From Acinetobacter sp. ANC 4169 (GTDB lineage Bacteria > Pseudomonadota > Gammaproteobacteria > Pseudomonadales > Moraxellaceae), in assembly GCF_002135355.1 (NCBI RefSeq), contig NZ_NEGE01000015.1, forward strand, positions 37,609 through 101,608: a stretch of DNA of 64,000 nucleotides. Direction: 5' to 3'. A model generated the notes under the pieces. That model did not search any database. It was not told where the DNA came from and worked only from the letters and a program-made list of their open reading frames with translations. A program made the translations under genes and the position numbers. The stretch's first letter is position 1. Each line of letters opens with the position of its first letter. Below, in pieces: positions 8,140-18,113 of the stretch.

Positions 8140-9102
8140 TTGACTCAATTGAACATGAAGCCGCAACAAGGCATTGCCTTAATCACAATTTTGGTCATGG
8201 TGGCATTGGCGACCATCCTTGCTGCGACTATTGCCAAAAGACAGGCCAATACCGCGGAAAACACGGCATATTTGATGCGTCAAAACCAGTCACTATTATA
8301 TGCCAAAAGTGCAGAAGCGTTTTTTTCAGAACTGTTGATTGATGATGCGGAGAATGCTGGCGATATTGATCATTTACAGGAAAACTGGGCCAAACCGATG
8401 CCGGCTTTCCCGGTAGAGGATGGTTTGGTAGCGGGCACTTTAGCGGATGAATCAGGAAAATTTAATTTAAACAGTTTGGTGAATGCAGATGGAACGCCGA
8501 ATCCTCAGGCAAAAGCCTGGTTTGAAAAACTGTTGCTGCGTGTTGGATTGCCGGAAAAGTTGAGTGAAGCTGTCATAGACTGGCAAGATGCTGATAACGA
8601 AACCATTGGTTCAATGGGTGCTGAAGCAAGCTATTATCAGGGCATGCCACAAGGTTATTTACCGGCTAACAATAAATTCCATAGTGTAGAAGAACTGAAA
8701 CTGGTGCGCGGCTTTGAAGGACAAAAATATCTGCAAATTGCCGATTATGTCAGTGTAGTTCCAGACCTGGATACAAAGGTGAATATCAATACAGCACCAG
8801 CGATGCTACTGGCAAGTCTTGATCCCAAGCTGGATCTCAAGGCGGTGCAACAGGTTTTACAACAGCGCCAAGCCAATTTAGAACATTTTTCCAGTGTGAA
8901 TGATCTTTGGTCAATTGAGCCTTTTAACCAGGTCAGTGCCGATGTAAGAAGTGAAGTCAGCAATCTGTTGGGGGTGAAATCTGCGTATTTTAATGCCAAA
9001 ATTGAAGTGCTGCTCAGTGGGCGTAAACGCCAGTTCAGTAGTGCTTTGGTGCGCAAGGATAAGCACGTTTATGTGGCATCTCGCAGTATGGCACCGTTTT
9101 AA
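8140..9102 (+). CDS. gspK: Type II secretion minor pseudopilin GspK (XcpX-like)
   Basis: GspK caps the pseudopilus tip with GspI and GspJ. The product is 320 residues from TTG at 8140 or 315 from ATG at 8155; the ATG start gives a short leader MKPQQG| followed by IALITILVMV. The Glu at position +5 of pilins is absent, as is normal for GspK. The conserved calcium-binding/helical region (DESGKFNLNSLVN near 105, VIDWQDAD near 144, LKLVRGFEG near 187, VNINTAPAMLLASL near 214) confirms the family. Its leader has no repeat insertion. It closes the gspHIJK cluster. Confidence 0.9.
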   Translation: MTQLNMKPQQGIALITILVMVALATILAATIAKRQANTAENTAYLMRQNQSLLYAKSAEAFFSELLIDDAENAGDIDHLQENWAKPMPAFPVEDGLVAGTLADESGKFNLNSLVNADGTPNPQAKAWFEKLLLRVGLPEKLSEAVIDWQDADNETIGSMGAEASYYQGMPQGYLPANNKFHSVEELKLVRGFEGQKYLQIADYVSVVPDLDTKVNINTAPAMLLASLDPKLDLKAVQQVLQQRQANLEHFSSVNDLWSIEPFNQVSADVRSEVSNLLGVKSAYFNAKIEVLLSGRKRQFSSALVRKDKHVYVASRSMAPF

Positions 9103-9205
9103 TCAAATAAAACAAGCCACTTCAAAAATTTATATCTCCACTTCCATTGAGCTGCATCCATTTCACCAATGGTGTTGAACAGTAAAATTCATGCACAGAC
9201 TTTCA

Positions 9206-9240
9206 GTTTTACTTTATAACTTTTACTTTTGCTTTATAAT
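9206..9240 (+). promoter_or_regulatory. Possible promoter upstream of the QueD-like gene
   Basis: A perfect TATAAT at 9235-9240 lies 38 bases before the preferred ATG of the next gene, in an AT-rich stretch with TTTTACTTTATAA-like repeats. No clear -35 box at the ideal spacing is visible, so this is tentative. Confidence 0.35.
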
Positions 9241-9278
9241 CGAGATTAATTCACAAATTTTTGATTGCATCACGGCAC

Positions 9279-9875
9279 ATGTTAATTCGTAAGTTATTTA
9301 AGTTTGAAAATGCTCATATTGTGCGGAATTGCACATCGGACCGCTGTAAGCGTTCGATTCATGGCCATAGCTATAAAGTTGAATTGTTGCTTAAGGCTTC
9401 GAAGCTTGATCATGGGCAAATGGTGTATGACTTCGGATTATTAAAAGGTGTAATCAAAGATATTTTTGACAGTTTCGATCATGCCATTTGCTTTTGGCAG
9501 CATGATGATGCTGAATATATTGCCGCTTGCAAGAAATTTAGTGCGCGCTGGGTATCTTTACCTGTTTCTCCATCCGCAGAGCAATTTTCACGTATTTTCT
9601 TCTACTTGGCACAGCAAGTGCTTGCGTCTACTGAAACCCAAAACGGGGAAGGTGATGTAGAAGTCTATTCCGTGATTGTGCATGAAACCGATACAGGCTA
9701 TGCACAAAGCTTTATTGAAGATATTGAAAACGAGCAAATGGGTATGCTAAGTCTGAACAATATTGTGTTTTCTGAACAGGTTCAAGCGGAATGGGCTGAT
9801 CCGGCGATGTATGAAAAACTACAACAAGGCATTAAATTCCAAAACCCAACGGTTGATCTTCAAGTACAAATTTGA
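9279..9875 (+). CDS. 6-carboxytetrahydropterin synthase family protein (QueD-like)
   Basis: Member of the 6-pyruvoyl-tetrahydropterin synthase/QueD family, which makes the queuosine precursor 6-carboxy-tetrahydropterin. Zinc-binding histidines are present in FENAHIVRN near the start and in IHGHSYKVE near residue 29-37, and the FDSFDHAICF segment and an ETDTGYA C-terminal motif fit the fold. The preferred start is ATG 9279 (198 residues); TTG at 9261 would add six. It is longer than classical QueD (about 120), with extra C-terminal residues. No other queuosine gene is adjacent, so the pathway role is inferred. Confidence 0.82.
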   Translation: MLIRKLFKFENAHIVRNCTSDRCKRSIHGHSYKVELLLKASKLDHGQMVYDFGLLKGVIKDIFDSFDHAICFWQHDDAEYIAACKKFSARWVSLPVSPSAEQFSRIFFYLAQQVLASTETQNGEGDVEVYSVIVHETDTGYAQSFIEDIENEQMGMLSLNNIVFSEQVQAEWADPAMYEKLQQGIKFQNPTVDLQVQI

Positions 9876-9923
9876 AGATGGCGAAAGATTTGGGTCTGGT
9901 AAATAAAAACTTAGGAAGTAGAT

Positions 9924-10637
9924 ATGTCTTTAACGGAACAACAGCAAGCTAAACTAGACAAAATCCAGTTAGATGCGAGTTGGAAAAGTGCCTTGAGCGA
10001 TTTTTTGCTCAGCACTAAAATGGATGATTTAAAACAGTTTCTAGTGACTGAAATACAGGCGGATAAAGTCATCTATCCACCAAATCCACTCATTTTTAAT
10101 GCCTTAAATACAACTCCTTTGAACCATGTTAAAGTCGTTATTCTTGGTCAGGATCCTTATCATGGTCCCAATCAGGCACATGGCTTAAGTTTTTCAGTGC
10201 AAAAAGGGGTTGCGTTACCTCCATCTTTACGTAATATTTTTCATGAATTAAATACCGATCTTGGTATTCCTGTTTCTAAACATGGTGATTTGACCCGTTG
10301 GGCTGAACAAGGTGTGTTATTGCTCAATGCGGTTTTGACTGTTGAGGCAGGACAGCCGACATCCCATCAGAAGCGTGGTTGGGAAGATTTTACCGATCAC
10401 ATCATTGACGTTTTAAACGAGCAATGTGAGCATATTGTGTTTATCCTTTGGGGAGCTTATGCGCAACGTAAAGGACAACGCATCGATCAAAATAAACATC
10501 TGGTATTGAAAGCTGCGCATCCTTCTCCTTTGTCAGCAAACCGTGGTGGTTTTTTTGGTTGTAAAGTATTTTCTAAAGCAAATAATTATCTGAAACAAAA
10601 TGGCATTGAGCCGATCAATTGGCAGCTGGACGCATGA
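9924..10637 (+). CDS. ung: Uracil-DNA glycosylase
   Basis: Removes uracil from DNA in base excision repair. The 237-residue protein has the catalytic water-activating motif [18 protein letters not shown] (residues 74-91) with the active Asp, the [10 protein letters not shown] segment near 133, and the C-terminal [17 protein letters not shown]-intercalation loop. Length and motifs match family 1 UNG. The stop codon overlaps the start of the next gene (ATGA), indicating translational coupling. Confidence 0.98.
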   Translation: MSLTEQQQAKLDKIQLDASWKSALSDFLLSTKMDDLKQFLVTEIQADKVIYPPNPLIFNALNTTPLNHVKVVILGQDPYHGPNQAHGLSFSVQKGVALPPSLRNIFHELNTDLGIPVSKHGDLTRWAEQGVLLLNAVLTVEAGQPTSHQKRGWEDFTDHIIDVLNEQCEHIVFILWGAYAQRKGQRIDQNKHLVLKAAHPSPLSANRGGFFGCKVFSKANNYLKQNGIEPINWQLDA

Positions 10638-11758
10638 CACAATCTCCTGAACTAAAAAATTATCATCCCGATCTTATTGTAGAAGAAGCAAAGAATGGCT
10701 GGCGCATTGTTCGCCTGAACCGTCCGAAATCTCTGCATGCCTTGGATGAATCCATCGTTACCGCACTTTTGCAAGTATTCCAAGATTTTCATTATGATGA
10801 AGCGGTAAAGGCAATTTGGCTGGATTCCACTACACCAAAAGCATTCTGTGCCGGTGGTGATGTACGCAAACTTCGTCAGTTGGTCATTAATGATGAAGTT
10901 GAAACGGCAAATAAATTCTTTGAGCAGGAATATGCGCTGGATTTATTGTTGCATAACTATGCCAAACCTGTGCTGGTTTGGGGTGAAGGTTATGTTATGG
11001 GTGGTGGTCTGGGCTTGTTCATGGCGGCGCCTTTCCGTCTGGTCACGCCTTATTCACGTTTGGCGATGCCTGAAATTAATATCGGTTTGTATCCCGACGT
11101 GGGCGCGACACGTTTTCTGGCCGATCGTGGTGCCATTGGTTTGTTTACCGGCTTAACTGGCTCGATTATGACTGCAGCGGGTGCCTATGGAATTGGCTGG
11201 GCCACTCATATTTGCGATGCACAGCGTGACAATGTGCTGGATAAAGTGCTGAATATTGATTGGGGACATTATCCTGCAGGTGATTTTCGTGCCATTGATG
11301 ACACTTTAAACAGTATGCACCGTCCGGTAGGTCCGGGTCCCTTGCAAAATTCACTCGATGTGATTCACAGTGTTTGCCGTGGAGTGAACTTTGAACATGA
11401 CTATGAATCTATTATTGGCCTCAGTGATGCACGCAGTGACTGGCTGCGTCAAGCGAGTGAAAATCTGCAAAAAGGCTCGCCTGCGACTGCTGCTATTACC
11501 TGGTTGTTATGGCAATGGGGTAAGCGAGTTCATTCCTGGAACGAAGTTTTTGAACTGGAAACACAAATTTCCAACTGGAAGATTCGTCATCCAGATTTTG
11601 TAGAAGGTGTGCGGGCACGTTTGGTGGATAAAGATTTATCGCCAGAATGGAAAAAGGGCAGTGATTTCTCTTTAAAAGCCATTTTGTCTGATTACCCGCC
11701 AATAACCACTATCCAAAGCTGGAATGATTTATTGAAGCATTACGGAGTCATCAGCTAA
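10634..11758 (+). CDS. Enoyl-CoA hydratase/isomerase family protein, likely 3-hydroxyisobutyryl-CoA hydrolase type
   Basis: A 374-residue crotonase-fold enzyme. The oxyanion-hole segments are visible as [11 protein letters not shown] near residue 75 and [20 protein letters not shown] near 117, with [17 protein letters not shown] near 144. The length and GLYPDVG motif fit the 3-hydroxyisobutyryl-CoA hydrolase group of valine breakdown rather than short (about 260 residue) hydratases. ATG at 10634 overlaps the ung stop; an in-frame GTG/ATG-like start 15 bases earlier is less likely. No other valine genes adjoin it, so substrate is inferred. Confidence 0.85.
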   Translation: MTQSPELKNYHPDLIVEEAKNGWRIVRLNRPKSLHALDESIVTALLQVFQDFHYDEAVKAIWLDSTTPKAFCAGGDVRKLRQLVINDEVETANKFFEQEYALDLLLHNYAKPVLVWGEGYVMGGGLGLFMAAPFRLVTPYSRLAMPEINIGLYPDVGATRFLADRGAIGLFTGLTGSIMTAAGAYGIGWATHICDAQRDNVLDKVLNIDWGHYPAGDFRAIDDTLNSMHRPVGPGPLQNSLDVIHSVCRGVNFEHDYESIIGLSDARSDWLRQASENLQKGSPATAAITWLLWQWGKRVHSWNEVFELETQISNWKIRHPDFVEGVRARLVDKDLSPEWKKGSDFSLKAILSDYPPITTIQSWNDLLKHYGVIS

Positions 11759-11762
11759 GCTT

Positions 11763-12284
11763 ATGACTGATGCTACACAACTGACTGATGAGTACTGGAT
11801 GCAGTTTGCTTATGAGCAAGCTGCTATTGCAGCATCAAAACAAGAGATTCCTGTGGGTGCAGTGATCGTCAGTCAAAATCAGATTATTGGTGCAGGCTAT
11901 AATGCGCCAATTTCTTTGAATGATCCGACTGCGCATGCTGAAGTACAGGCATTGCGTCAGGCTTGTACTTATCTGAATAATTACCGTCTTCCTGAAGATT
12001 CAGTTCTGTATGTGACTTTAGAACCTTGTACCATGTGTGTCGGAGCTTTGATTCATGCACGAGTATCCAGGGTGGTGTTTGGAACAACTGAGCCGAAAGC
12101 AGGTTCACTGGTCAGTGCGCGTAAATTATTGCAAACCGGATATTATAACCATCAGTTTGATTTTGTCGCTGGATGTCTGGATGAACAGTGTTCCCAACAA
12201 CTCAGTGATTTTTTTAAGATGCGGCGTGAGCAAAAAAGATTGCAGAAGTTACAAGAAAAATCTCTAAATGATCAGAATCCTTAA
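11763..12284 (+). CDS. tadA: tRNA-specific adenosine deaminase TadA
   Basis: Converts wobble adenosine 34 of tRNA-Arg(ACG) to inosine; essential in most bacteria. The 173 residues contain the zinc/catalytic motif HAEVQAL near 58 and PCTMCVGALIHARV near 88, both intact. EIPVGAVIV near the start is also typical. It lies 4 bases downstream of the hydratase gene in the same run. Confidence 0.96.
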   Translation: MTDATQLTDEYWMQFAYEQAAIAASKQEIPVGAVIVSQNQIIGAGYNAPISLNDPTAHAEVQALRQACTYLNNYRLPEDSVLYVTLEPCTMCVGALIHARVSRVVFGTTEPKAGSLVSARKLLQTGYYNHQFDFVAGCLDEQCSQQLSDFFKMRREQKRLQKLQEKSLNDQNP

Positions 12285-12306
12285 TTCAAACCATGTAAAC
12301 TATAAT
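12278..12306 (+). promoter_or_regulatory. Possible promoter of the SRPBCC gene
   Basis: A perfect TATAAT (12301-12306) lies 38 bases before the next ATG, with a weak TCCTTA-like -35 about 17 bases upstream overlapping the end of tadA. Supported by pattern only. Confidence 0.35.
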
Positions 12307-12343
12307 GACAATATGTATTGTCAATAAAAAATCAGGATAAGTC

Positions 12344-12775
12344 ATGAATTCCATTCAAGTAAAAAAAGAATTTAACGCACCCATCGATCAGGTATTTGAT
12401 TTGTTATCCAAGCATGCTACCTACAATGTAGCATTTGCACCGATTCAGGTTGAGCGAATTAAAGACTCCAGTGATCCTGAGCGTCCAGATGGGGTAGGTT
12501 CGGTGCGCCGTATGGGCTTTGGTCCAATCAAGCCTTTACAGGAACAAATTACTTTGCTGGAACAGAATCAGCGTATCGAGTACCAGATTGTGAAGAATCC
12601 TCTGGTAAAACACCATTTGGGGATTATTGAGTTTGAAGCAAAGGCTGAGGATAAAACTTTGGTGACTTATACCATTGAATTACAGGCGCGTGCTCCTTTT
12701 ATCAGTAAATTAATCCTTGCACAGCTTAAATCTGCGATTAAACTAGGTTTTTCAAAATTAGCTAAAACTGTATAG
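12344..12775 (+). CDS. SRPBCC family protein (polyketide cyclase/START-like fold)
   Basis: A 143-residue small protein with the SRPBCC pattern: an opening strand IQVKKEFNAPIDQVFDLLSKH, a middle GVGSVRRMGFGP and a closing long amphipathic helix. Members bind hydrophobic ligands in a deep cavity; no ligand can be named here. No signal peptide. It lies between tadA and cmk with its own likely promoter. Confidence 0.82.
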   Translation: MNSIQVKKEFNAPIDQVFDLLSKHATYNVAFAPIQVERIKDSSDPERPDGVGSVRRMGFGPIKPLQEQITLLEQNQRIEYQIVKNPLVKHHLGIIEFEAKAEDKTLVTYTIELQARAPFISKLILAQLKSAIKLGFSKLAKTV

Positions 12776-12792
12776 CGTAAAATGGAACATTA

Positions 12793-13476
12793 ATGACAGT
12801 TCAAATTATTACCATAGATGGACCAAGTGGTTCTGGAAAAGGCACACTTGCCGCTAAACTGGCAGCATATTATCAATTTCATTTGCTCGATTCTGGTGCT
12901 TTATATCGTCTGTTGGGGCTGTCATTACATCAGCAGGATTTACTGGATGCTTTAGATTCGTCGCTTGAGTTATGCATTAAAATTGCAACAAATTTAGACA
13001 TAAAATTTGTTACAACTCAGGCCGGTACGCAGGTTCAACTGGACGGTGAAGATGTGACTCAAACCATCCGTACTGAACGCGTTGGTGAATTTGCCTCAAA
13101 AGTCGCTGCAATTCCTGAGCTTAGAACTGCACTTTTAGAGCGTCAGCGCGCATTTGCACAAGCACCTGGGCTAGTTGCCGATGGTCGAGATATGGCCACT
13201 TCTATTTTTCCGGAAGCCCAAGCCAAGATTTACCTGACTGCATCGGCTGAATCCCGAGCGGAGCGACGAGTAAAGCAGTTGCAGGGTATGGGGCTAGATG
13301 TTAAAATAAACGACATTTTAGCTAATATACAAGCTCGAGACAAACGTGATATGGAGCGCACAGTCGCACCACTCAAGCCAGCAGCAGATGCATACATTAT
13401 CGATAGTTCCGCATTGGGCATCGATGAAGTATTCAAGTTGATGACCAGTTTTGTTGACCAGCAATTAGCAAATTAA
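12793..13476 (+). CDS. cmk: Cytidylate kinase
   Basis: Phosphorylates CMP and dCMP using ATP. The 227-residue protein has the P-loop [11 protein letters not shown] (near residue 9-19), DSGALYRLL near 35, [13 protein letters not shown] near 136 and the lid arginines in the RDKRDMERT segment. Placement immediately upstream of rpsA is the classical cmk-rpsA order. Confidence 0.97.
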   Translation: MTVQIITIDGPSGSGKGTLAAKLAAYYQFHLLDSGALYRLLGLSLHQQDLLDALDSSLELCIKIATNLDIKFVTTQAGTQVQLDGEDVTQTIRTERVGEFASKVAAIPELRTALLERQRAFAQAPGLVADGRDMATSIFPEAQAKIYLTASAESRAERRVKQLQGMGLDVKINDILANIQARDKRDMERTVAPLKPAADAYIIDSSALGIDEVFKLMTSFVDQQLAN

Positions 13477-13584
13477 AGAATTTTTCAGCGAAAGCATAGC
13501 TTGATCAGTTTATTACGGACTATGTGGAAGCTTAATTAAACCGGCCTTGTCTGATCCAAGACCGCTGACTTTATCAGGTATATC

Positions 13585-15261
13585 ATGACCGAATCTTTTG
13601 CAGCCCTCTTTGAAGAAAGCGAATTAAACCTCAACGTTGAAAAGGGTGCTGTCATCCAAGGCGTTGTAGTAAACATCGATTCTGACTGGGTAACAGTTGA
13701 CACTGGCCTTAAATCAGAAGGTATCGTTGACCGCGCTGAATTCTTAAACGACCAACGTGAACTTGAAGTTCAAGTTGGCGATACTGTTGATGTTGTTGTT
13801 GAAGCTCTTGACAACGGTATGGGTCAAACAGTTTTATCACGTGAAAAAGCTAAACGTGCTGAAACTTGGACTAAACTTGAAAAAATCTTTGAAGACGGCG
13901 AAATCGTTACTGGTGTTATCTCTGGTAAAGTTAAAGGCGGTTTCACTGTTGACATCGGTCCAGTTCGTGCGTTCTTGCCAGGTTCTTTAGTTGATACTCG
14001 TCCTATTCGTGATACTACTCACTTAGAAGGTAAAGAGTTAGAATTTAAAGTAATCAAACTTGATGCTAAACGTAACAACGTTGTTGTATCTCGTCGTGCT
14101 GTTATGGAAGCTGAATCTTCAGCTGACCGTGAAGCTCTTCTTGCTCAGCTTGAAGAAGGTCAAACAGTTACAGGTACTATCAAGAACCTTACTGATTACG
14201 GCGCATTCGTTGACCTTGGCGGTATCGATGGTCTTCTTCACATCACTGACATGGCTTGGAAACGTATCAAGCATCCTTCAGAAGTTGTTGAAGTTGGCCA
14301 AGAAGTTACTGTTAAAGTACTTAAATTCGACCGCGAACGTAACCGCGTATCTTTAGGCCTTAAACAATTAGGCGAAGATCCATGGTTAGCGATCATGAAC
14401 CGTTACCCTAAAGGTTCTATCGTTAAAGCTCGCGTAACTAACCTTACTGACTACGGTTGTTTCGCTGAAATCGCTGAAGGCGTTGAAGGTTTAGTACACG
14501 TTTCAGAAATGGACCACACTAACAAAAACATCCACCCATCTAAAGTTGTTCAGATTGGTGACGAAGTTGATGTTATGGTTCTTGAAGTGGACGAAGAACG
14601 TCGTCGTATTTCTTTGGGTATCAAACAAACTCGTGCTAACCCATGGGAAGAGTTTGCTAAAGACCACGACAAAGGCGAAAAAGTTTCAGGTACTATCAAA
14701 TCAATCACTGATTTCGGTATCTTCATCGGTTTACCAGGTGGTATCGATGGTCTAGTTCACTTGTCTGACATCTCTTGGAACGAACAAGGCGAAGAAGCTA
14801 TCCGTCGTTACAAGAAAGGTGACACTGTTGAAGCGGTTATCTTGTCTGTAGACGCTGAAGGCAACCGTATCAGCCTTGGTATCAAACAAATGAACAGCGA
14901 TCCGTTCAACGATTTCTTAGCTACTAACGAACGCGGTGCGCTTGTTAAAGGTACTGTAACTGCAGTTGATGCTAAAGGCGCTACTGTTAAGTTAGCTGAC
15001 GAAGTAGAAGCTTCTTTGAAAGCATCTGAAATCAACCGCGACCGCGTTGAAGATGCAACTAAGTTCCTTGAAGTTGGTCAAGAAGTTGAAGCTAAAATCA
15101 TCAATGTAGACCGTAAATCTCGCTCTATCAACTTGTCAATCAAAGCGAAAGACGAAGCTGAAGAGAAAGAAGCAGTTGCTAACTTACGTCAAGCAACTAC
15201 TGGTCAAGACAATGGTCCTAAGACTATTGGTGATTTGATCAAAGCTCAAATGGGCAACTAA
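13585..15261 (+). CDS. rpsA: 30S ribosomal protein S1
   Basis: Binds mRNA and helps initiation on the 30S subunit. The 558 residues contain six tandem S1/OB-fold domains, seen in repeated units such as [29 protein letters not shown] and its relatives. Codon use is markedly biased (GTT, CGT, GCT, GAA, AAC), unlike neighbours, as expected for a highly expressed ribosomal gene. A strong intrinsic terminator follows at 15321-15360, and ihfB follows as in other gammaproteobacteria. Confidence 0.98.
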   Translation: MTESFAALFEESELNLNVEKGAVIQGVVVNIDSDWVTVDTGLKSEGIVDRAEFLNDQRELEVQVGDTVDVVVEALDNGMGQTVLSREKAKRAETWTKLEKIFEDGEIVTGVISGKVKGGFTVDIGPVRAFLPGSLVDTRPIRDTTHLEGKELEFKVIKLDAKRNNVVVSRRAVMEAESSADREALLAQLEEGQTVTGTIKNLTDYGAFVDLGGIDGLLHITDMAWKRIKHPSEVVEVGQEVTVKVLKFDRERNRVSLGLKQLGEDPWLAIMNRYPKGSIVKARVTNLTDYGCFAEIAEGVEGLVHVSEMDHTNKNIHPSKVVQIGDEVDVMVLEVDEERRRISLGIKQTRANPWEEFAKDHDKGEKVSGTIKSITDFGIFIGLPGGIDGLVHLSDISWNEQGEEAIRRYKKGDTVEAVILSVDAEGNRISLGIKQMNSDPFNDFLATNERGALVKGTVTAVDAKGATVKLADEVEASLKASEINRDRVEDATKFLEVGQEVEAKIINVDRKSRSINLSIKAKDEAEEKEAVANLRQATTGQDNGPKTIGDLIKAQMGN

Positions 15262-15320
15262 GTAGGCGTTAAAATGTATTGTTAATGTAAATTAACTAAT
15301 ACTTTTTACACAAATACTGT

Positions 15321-15360
15321 AAACGGTAGCGTAGTATTAACTTATTACGCTACCGTTTTG
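15321..15360 (+). terminator. Intrinsic terminator after rpsA
   Basis: Hairpin AAACGGTAGCGTA / TACGCTACCGTTT with a short AT-rich loop, ending in a T run; perfect 12-13 bp stem. Confidence 0.85.
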
Positions 15361-15421
15361 TATTTAAACAGGTTATTATCGGATCATCTACAAAGTAGCT
15401 TGATAATTAAAGAGGTCGCAG

Positions 15422-15724
15422 ATGACTACGGAAGCACTGAATAAGTCTGACTTAATAGAGCGAATTTCCCTAAAAAATCCACACTTAGCAGAACCTTTGG
15501 TTGAAGAAGCTGTTAAGATTATGATTGATCAAATGATAGCCGCATTGTCATCTGATAATCGTATTGAAATTCGTGGTTTTGGCAGTTTTGCACTGCATCA
15601 CCGTGATCCACGCGTGGGGCGTAATCCTAAAACAGGTCGTTCTGTTGAAGTGGCTGCAAAAGCAGTTCCGCATTTTAAACCTGGTAAGGCATTACGCGAT
15701 GCAGTAAACGAATCTGCACAGTAA
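15422..15724 (+). CDS. ihfB: Integration host factor subunit beta
   Basis: A 100-residue DNABII-family DNA-bending protein. The beta-arm motif [24 protein letters not shown] (residues about 47-70) with the conserved intercalating Pro in RNPKTG is intact. The family pair is IhfA/IhfB; the position downstream of rpsA and the acidic N-terminus identify the beta subunit. Good ribosome site (AAAGAGG). Confidence 0.96.
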   Translation: MTTEALNKSDLIERISLKNPHLAEPLVEEAVKIMIDQMIAALSSDNRIEIRGFGSFALHHRDPRVGRNPKTGRSVEVAAKAVPHFKPGKALRDAVNESAQ

Positions 15725-15745
15725 TAGAAATTTTATGGGGTGTTT

Positions 15746-16111
15746 ATGCGTTACGTTTTAGTCGCATTATTAATAGTACTTTTTGGCTATTCATTGGCTC
15801 TCGTACTGCAAAATGGTACCGAACTCACGGTTGATTTATTGTTTACTCAAGTACCGGCAATGCGTTTAGGCTTGTTGCTGTTATTGACGTTAGCTTTAGG
15901 TGTGGTACTAGGATTGCTGTTAGGAGTACAAATTTTCCGGGTATTTCAAACTAACTGGGAAATTAAGCGATTACGTAAAGACATTGAACATCTACGAAAA
16001 GAACAAATACAAGCGGCACAGCTGGCAGCAGCTGAGGCGGCAGCTCATACCAGACATGAAAAGACAGTACTCGATATTCATCCTGAAGATCGTTCGTCTA
16101 CTCCCTTATAA
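15746..16111 (+). CDS. lapA: LapA-domain inner membrane protein (DUF1049)
   Basis: A 121-residue protein with two N-terminal membrane helices (residues 1-20 and about 40-68) and a charged C-terminal coiled segment (WEIKRLRKDIEHLRKEQ), the LapA/YciS topology. In E. coli LapA works with LapB in controlling LpxC turnover and LPS assembly; here lapB is not adjacent. ATG 15746 has GGGG just upstream and is preferred over the GTG at 15740. Confidence 0.85.
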   Translation: MRYVLVALLIVLFGYSLALVLQNGTELTVDLLFTQVPAMRLGLLLLLTLALGVVLGLLLGVQIFRVFQTNWEIKRLRKDIEHLRKEQIQAAQLAAAEAAAHTRHEKTVLDIHPEDRSSTPL

Positions 16112-16186
16112 TGTCGTATGTGGCAGATAAAGTTTGGGTTTTGGTCTGTTAGATGGCTAAGACTGAAAATATTTTAATAGTATTTT

Positions 16187-16226
16187 AAAACACCCTGAAA
16201 ATAGATTACTTCAGGGTGTTTTTTTA
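16187..16226 (+). terminator. Intrinsic terminator after lapA
   Basis: Hairpin AACACCCTGAA / TTCAGGGTGTT separated by about 10 bases and followed by seven Ts. Confidence 0.85.
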
Positions 16227-16358
16227 TGTTTTGCATATGAAACAAAGAGCAATAATTCAAAATAATGACTTCAATTAACTTATTTTTTAACACTATGTCT
16301 AAGCTGGAATAGCCCTTATAATAGGCTTTCTTTTTTTGTCTGAGTGAAGGTAAGTCTC

Positions 16359-17039
16359 TTGAGTATCATTGTTGCACTGGATGCTAAAAGCCAATATGAC
16401 GCGTTAACAATTGCAGAGCAGCTAGATCCTGCATTATGTCGGGTGAAAGTTGGTAAAGAGCTATTTACTCACGAAGGTCCAAGCGTAGTTAAGGCATTGC
16501 ATGACCAGGGCTTTGAAGTTTTCCTGGATTTGAAATTTCATGATATTCCGAATACTACAGCTCAAGCAGTATGTGCAGCAGCAGACTTGGGTGTCTGGAT
16601 GGTGAATGTACATGCTTCAGGTGGTCGTAAAATGATGGAAACCTGTGTAGAGCGCTTAAAGGCAGGAAATTATAATACTCAGCTGATAGCTGTGACTGTA
16701 CTGACTTCAATGGGACGTGAAGATTTAAAAGATATCGGATTGGATATCGAACCATTTGAACAAGTCAAACGCCTGGCAGCATTAACGAAAGACAGTGGTT
16801 TAGATGGTGTAGTATGTTCAGCTCAAGAAGCGAAAATGCTGCGTGAAACTTTGGGTCAAGACTTTGCTTTGGTTACTCCTGGGATTCGACCAGCAGGCTC
16901 AGCAGCAGATGACCAAAAACGTATCGTGACACCGAAACAAGCCATGCTGGATGGTTCTACACATTTAGTCATTGGTCGTCCTATTACGAAGTCAGAAAAT
17001 ATGCGTCAGACATTGAAAGATATTTTGGTGACGTTGTAA
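16359..17039 (+). CDS. pyrF: Orotidine 5'-phosphate decarboxylase
   Basis: Last step of UMP synthesis. The active-site motif [10 protein letters not shown] near residue 60 is intact, and the phosphate-binding PGIRPAGS segment lies near 179. I choose TTG at 16359 because it starts the protein at [10 protein letters not shown], as in other Acinetobacter-type PyrF, and has GAAGG about 9 bases upstream; GTG at 16344 would add five residues. About 226 residues, full length. Confidence 0.95.
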   Translation: MSIIVALDAKSQYDALTIAEQLDPALCRVKVGKELFTHEGPSVVKALHDQGFEVFLDLKFHDIPNTTAQAVCAAADLGVWMVNVHASGGRKMMETCVERLKAGNYNTQLIAVTVLTSMGREDLKDIGLDIEPFEQVKRLAALTKDSGLDGVVCSAQEAKMLRETLGQDFALVTPGIRPAGSAADDQKRIVTPKQAMLDGSTHLVIGRPITKSENMRQTLKDILVTL

Positions 17040-17044
17040 CTTTA

Positions 17045-17142
17045 CACCCTCTCTCTAACTCTCTCCCAAAGGGAGAGAGAACGTCCCATTATTGTAAAAA
17101 TGGACAAGTCCTATCCCTCTGGGAGGGGATTTAGGTGAGGGA
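17045..17142. repeat. Intergenic CCCTCTC/GGGAGAG inverted repeat element
   Basis: About 98 bases with an inner perfect hairpin CTCTCTCCCAAAGGGAGAGAG (17059-17080 region) and outer arms CCCTCTCTCTAACTC and GGGAGGGGATTTAGGTGAGGG that are mutually complementary. A related element lies at 50300-50402. The two-arm structure resembles REP-pair (REPIN-like) elements common between genes. Confidence 0.75.
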
Positions 17143-17155
17143 TAAATATGAAAAA

Positions 17156-18064
17156 TTAAACCGCAGCCAAAACACTCACCATAATTGGTGCAAGCACAGA
17201 AAGAATAAAACCGCTGACCATGGCATGTGGAATAAAGTCATTCCCACAGGCCTGTTTCACCATCGGCAAGGTCACATCCATAGCGGTTGCAGCAGCTGCT
17301 GAAATGGCAGAGCGTGGATAACGCCAGCCAATCACATACATCATCAAAATTGAAATAATTTCCCGGAACAGATCGTTCATTAAGGCGATGCTGCCAAGCT
17401 CTGCATTTTTAAGTTCTGTCACCACAATGCCGGTCATGGAGTAAAAGCCATAACCTTGTGACAGCATGATCAAATCTTTGAGCGCAATATGCTCTATAAA
17501 TAAAACACTCATGAAGGCACCGAGCAATGACCCCATAATACAGCCTGCTGGCACGAGCATGATTTTCCAGTTGAGCCACGAGCGATTAAGAGGTGAATAG
17601 GCCAGATCAAGCCCAATAAGAAACATGAAGACCAGTAACAAATTCCAGGTGCTGATGTTCAGGCTATAACCTGAAAAACTGGCAGCTTCCGCAGCAAAAT
17701 ATCCTGTTGCTAATGCAATAAATGCATAGCTGATATTGAGTAGCGATTTAAACAACAGACTCGCTGAAACCTTACCTTGGGTGGGCTGAAAGCCAATGCT
17801 TTTAAAGAGCAGGTAGCAACAGATAAATGCGCCAAATGAGGTACATAATGCAAGCGTCAGGGAATACCCTAAAATTACATGCGGGCTCGAGATGCTCTGT
17901 AGTGTTTGAGAAAACTCAATTGCGATGGCAAACAGTAAAATATAGGTGAAATAGGGCAAAATTTGAAAAGCAAATTTTTCAAGCCGGGCAGGCAGTTTGC
18001 GCGCAAGCAGAAAGCCCATCGCGAGGCTAGCGAGAAGTTGGAAGATTAACCAGATGGATTGCAT
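17156..18064 (-). CDS. Lysine exporter LysO family protein (DUF340)
   Basis: A 302-residue polytopic membrane protein with about eight hydrophobic helices. The segment GYGFYSMTGIVVTELKNAELGSIALMNDLFRE near residues 205-236 is the conserved core of LysO, which exports L-lysine and thialysine in E. coli. It is convergent with pyrF and follows the monooxygenase gene on the same strand by about 50 bases. Substrate here is inferred from family only. Confidence 0.85.
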   Translation of the reverse strand: MQSIWLIFQLLASLAMGFLLARKLPARLEKFAFQILPYFTYILLFAIAIEFSQTLQSISSPHVILGYSLTLALCTSFGAFICCYLLFKSIGFQPTQGKVSASLLFKSLLNISYAFIALATGYFAAEAASFSGYSLNISTWNLLLVFMFLIGLDLAYSPLNRSWLNWKIMLVPAGCIMGSLLGAFMSVLFIEHIALKDLIMLSQGYGFYSMTGIVVTELKNAELGSIALMNDLFREIISILMMYVIGWRYPRSAISAAAATAMDVTLPMVKQACGNDFIPHAMVSGFILSVLAPIMVSVLAAV

Positions 18065-18113
18065 AAAGAATTAAGCAGGTAAAAAATACCTGCTTATTAT
18101 GAACAATATAAGA

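Noticed and set aside
13757..14755. Plus-strand ORFs rich in Leu inside rpsA
   Set aside because: Alternative-frame shadows caused by biased codon use of a highly expressed gene.
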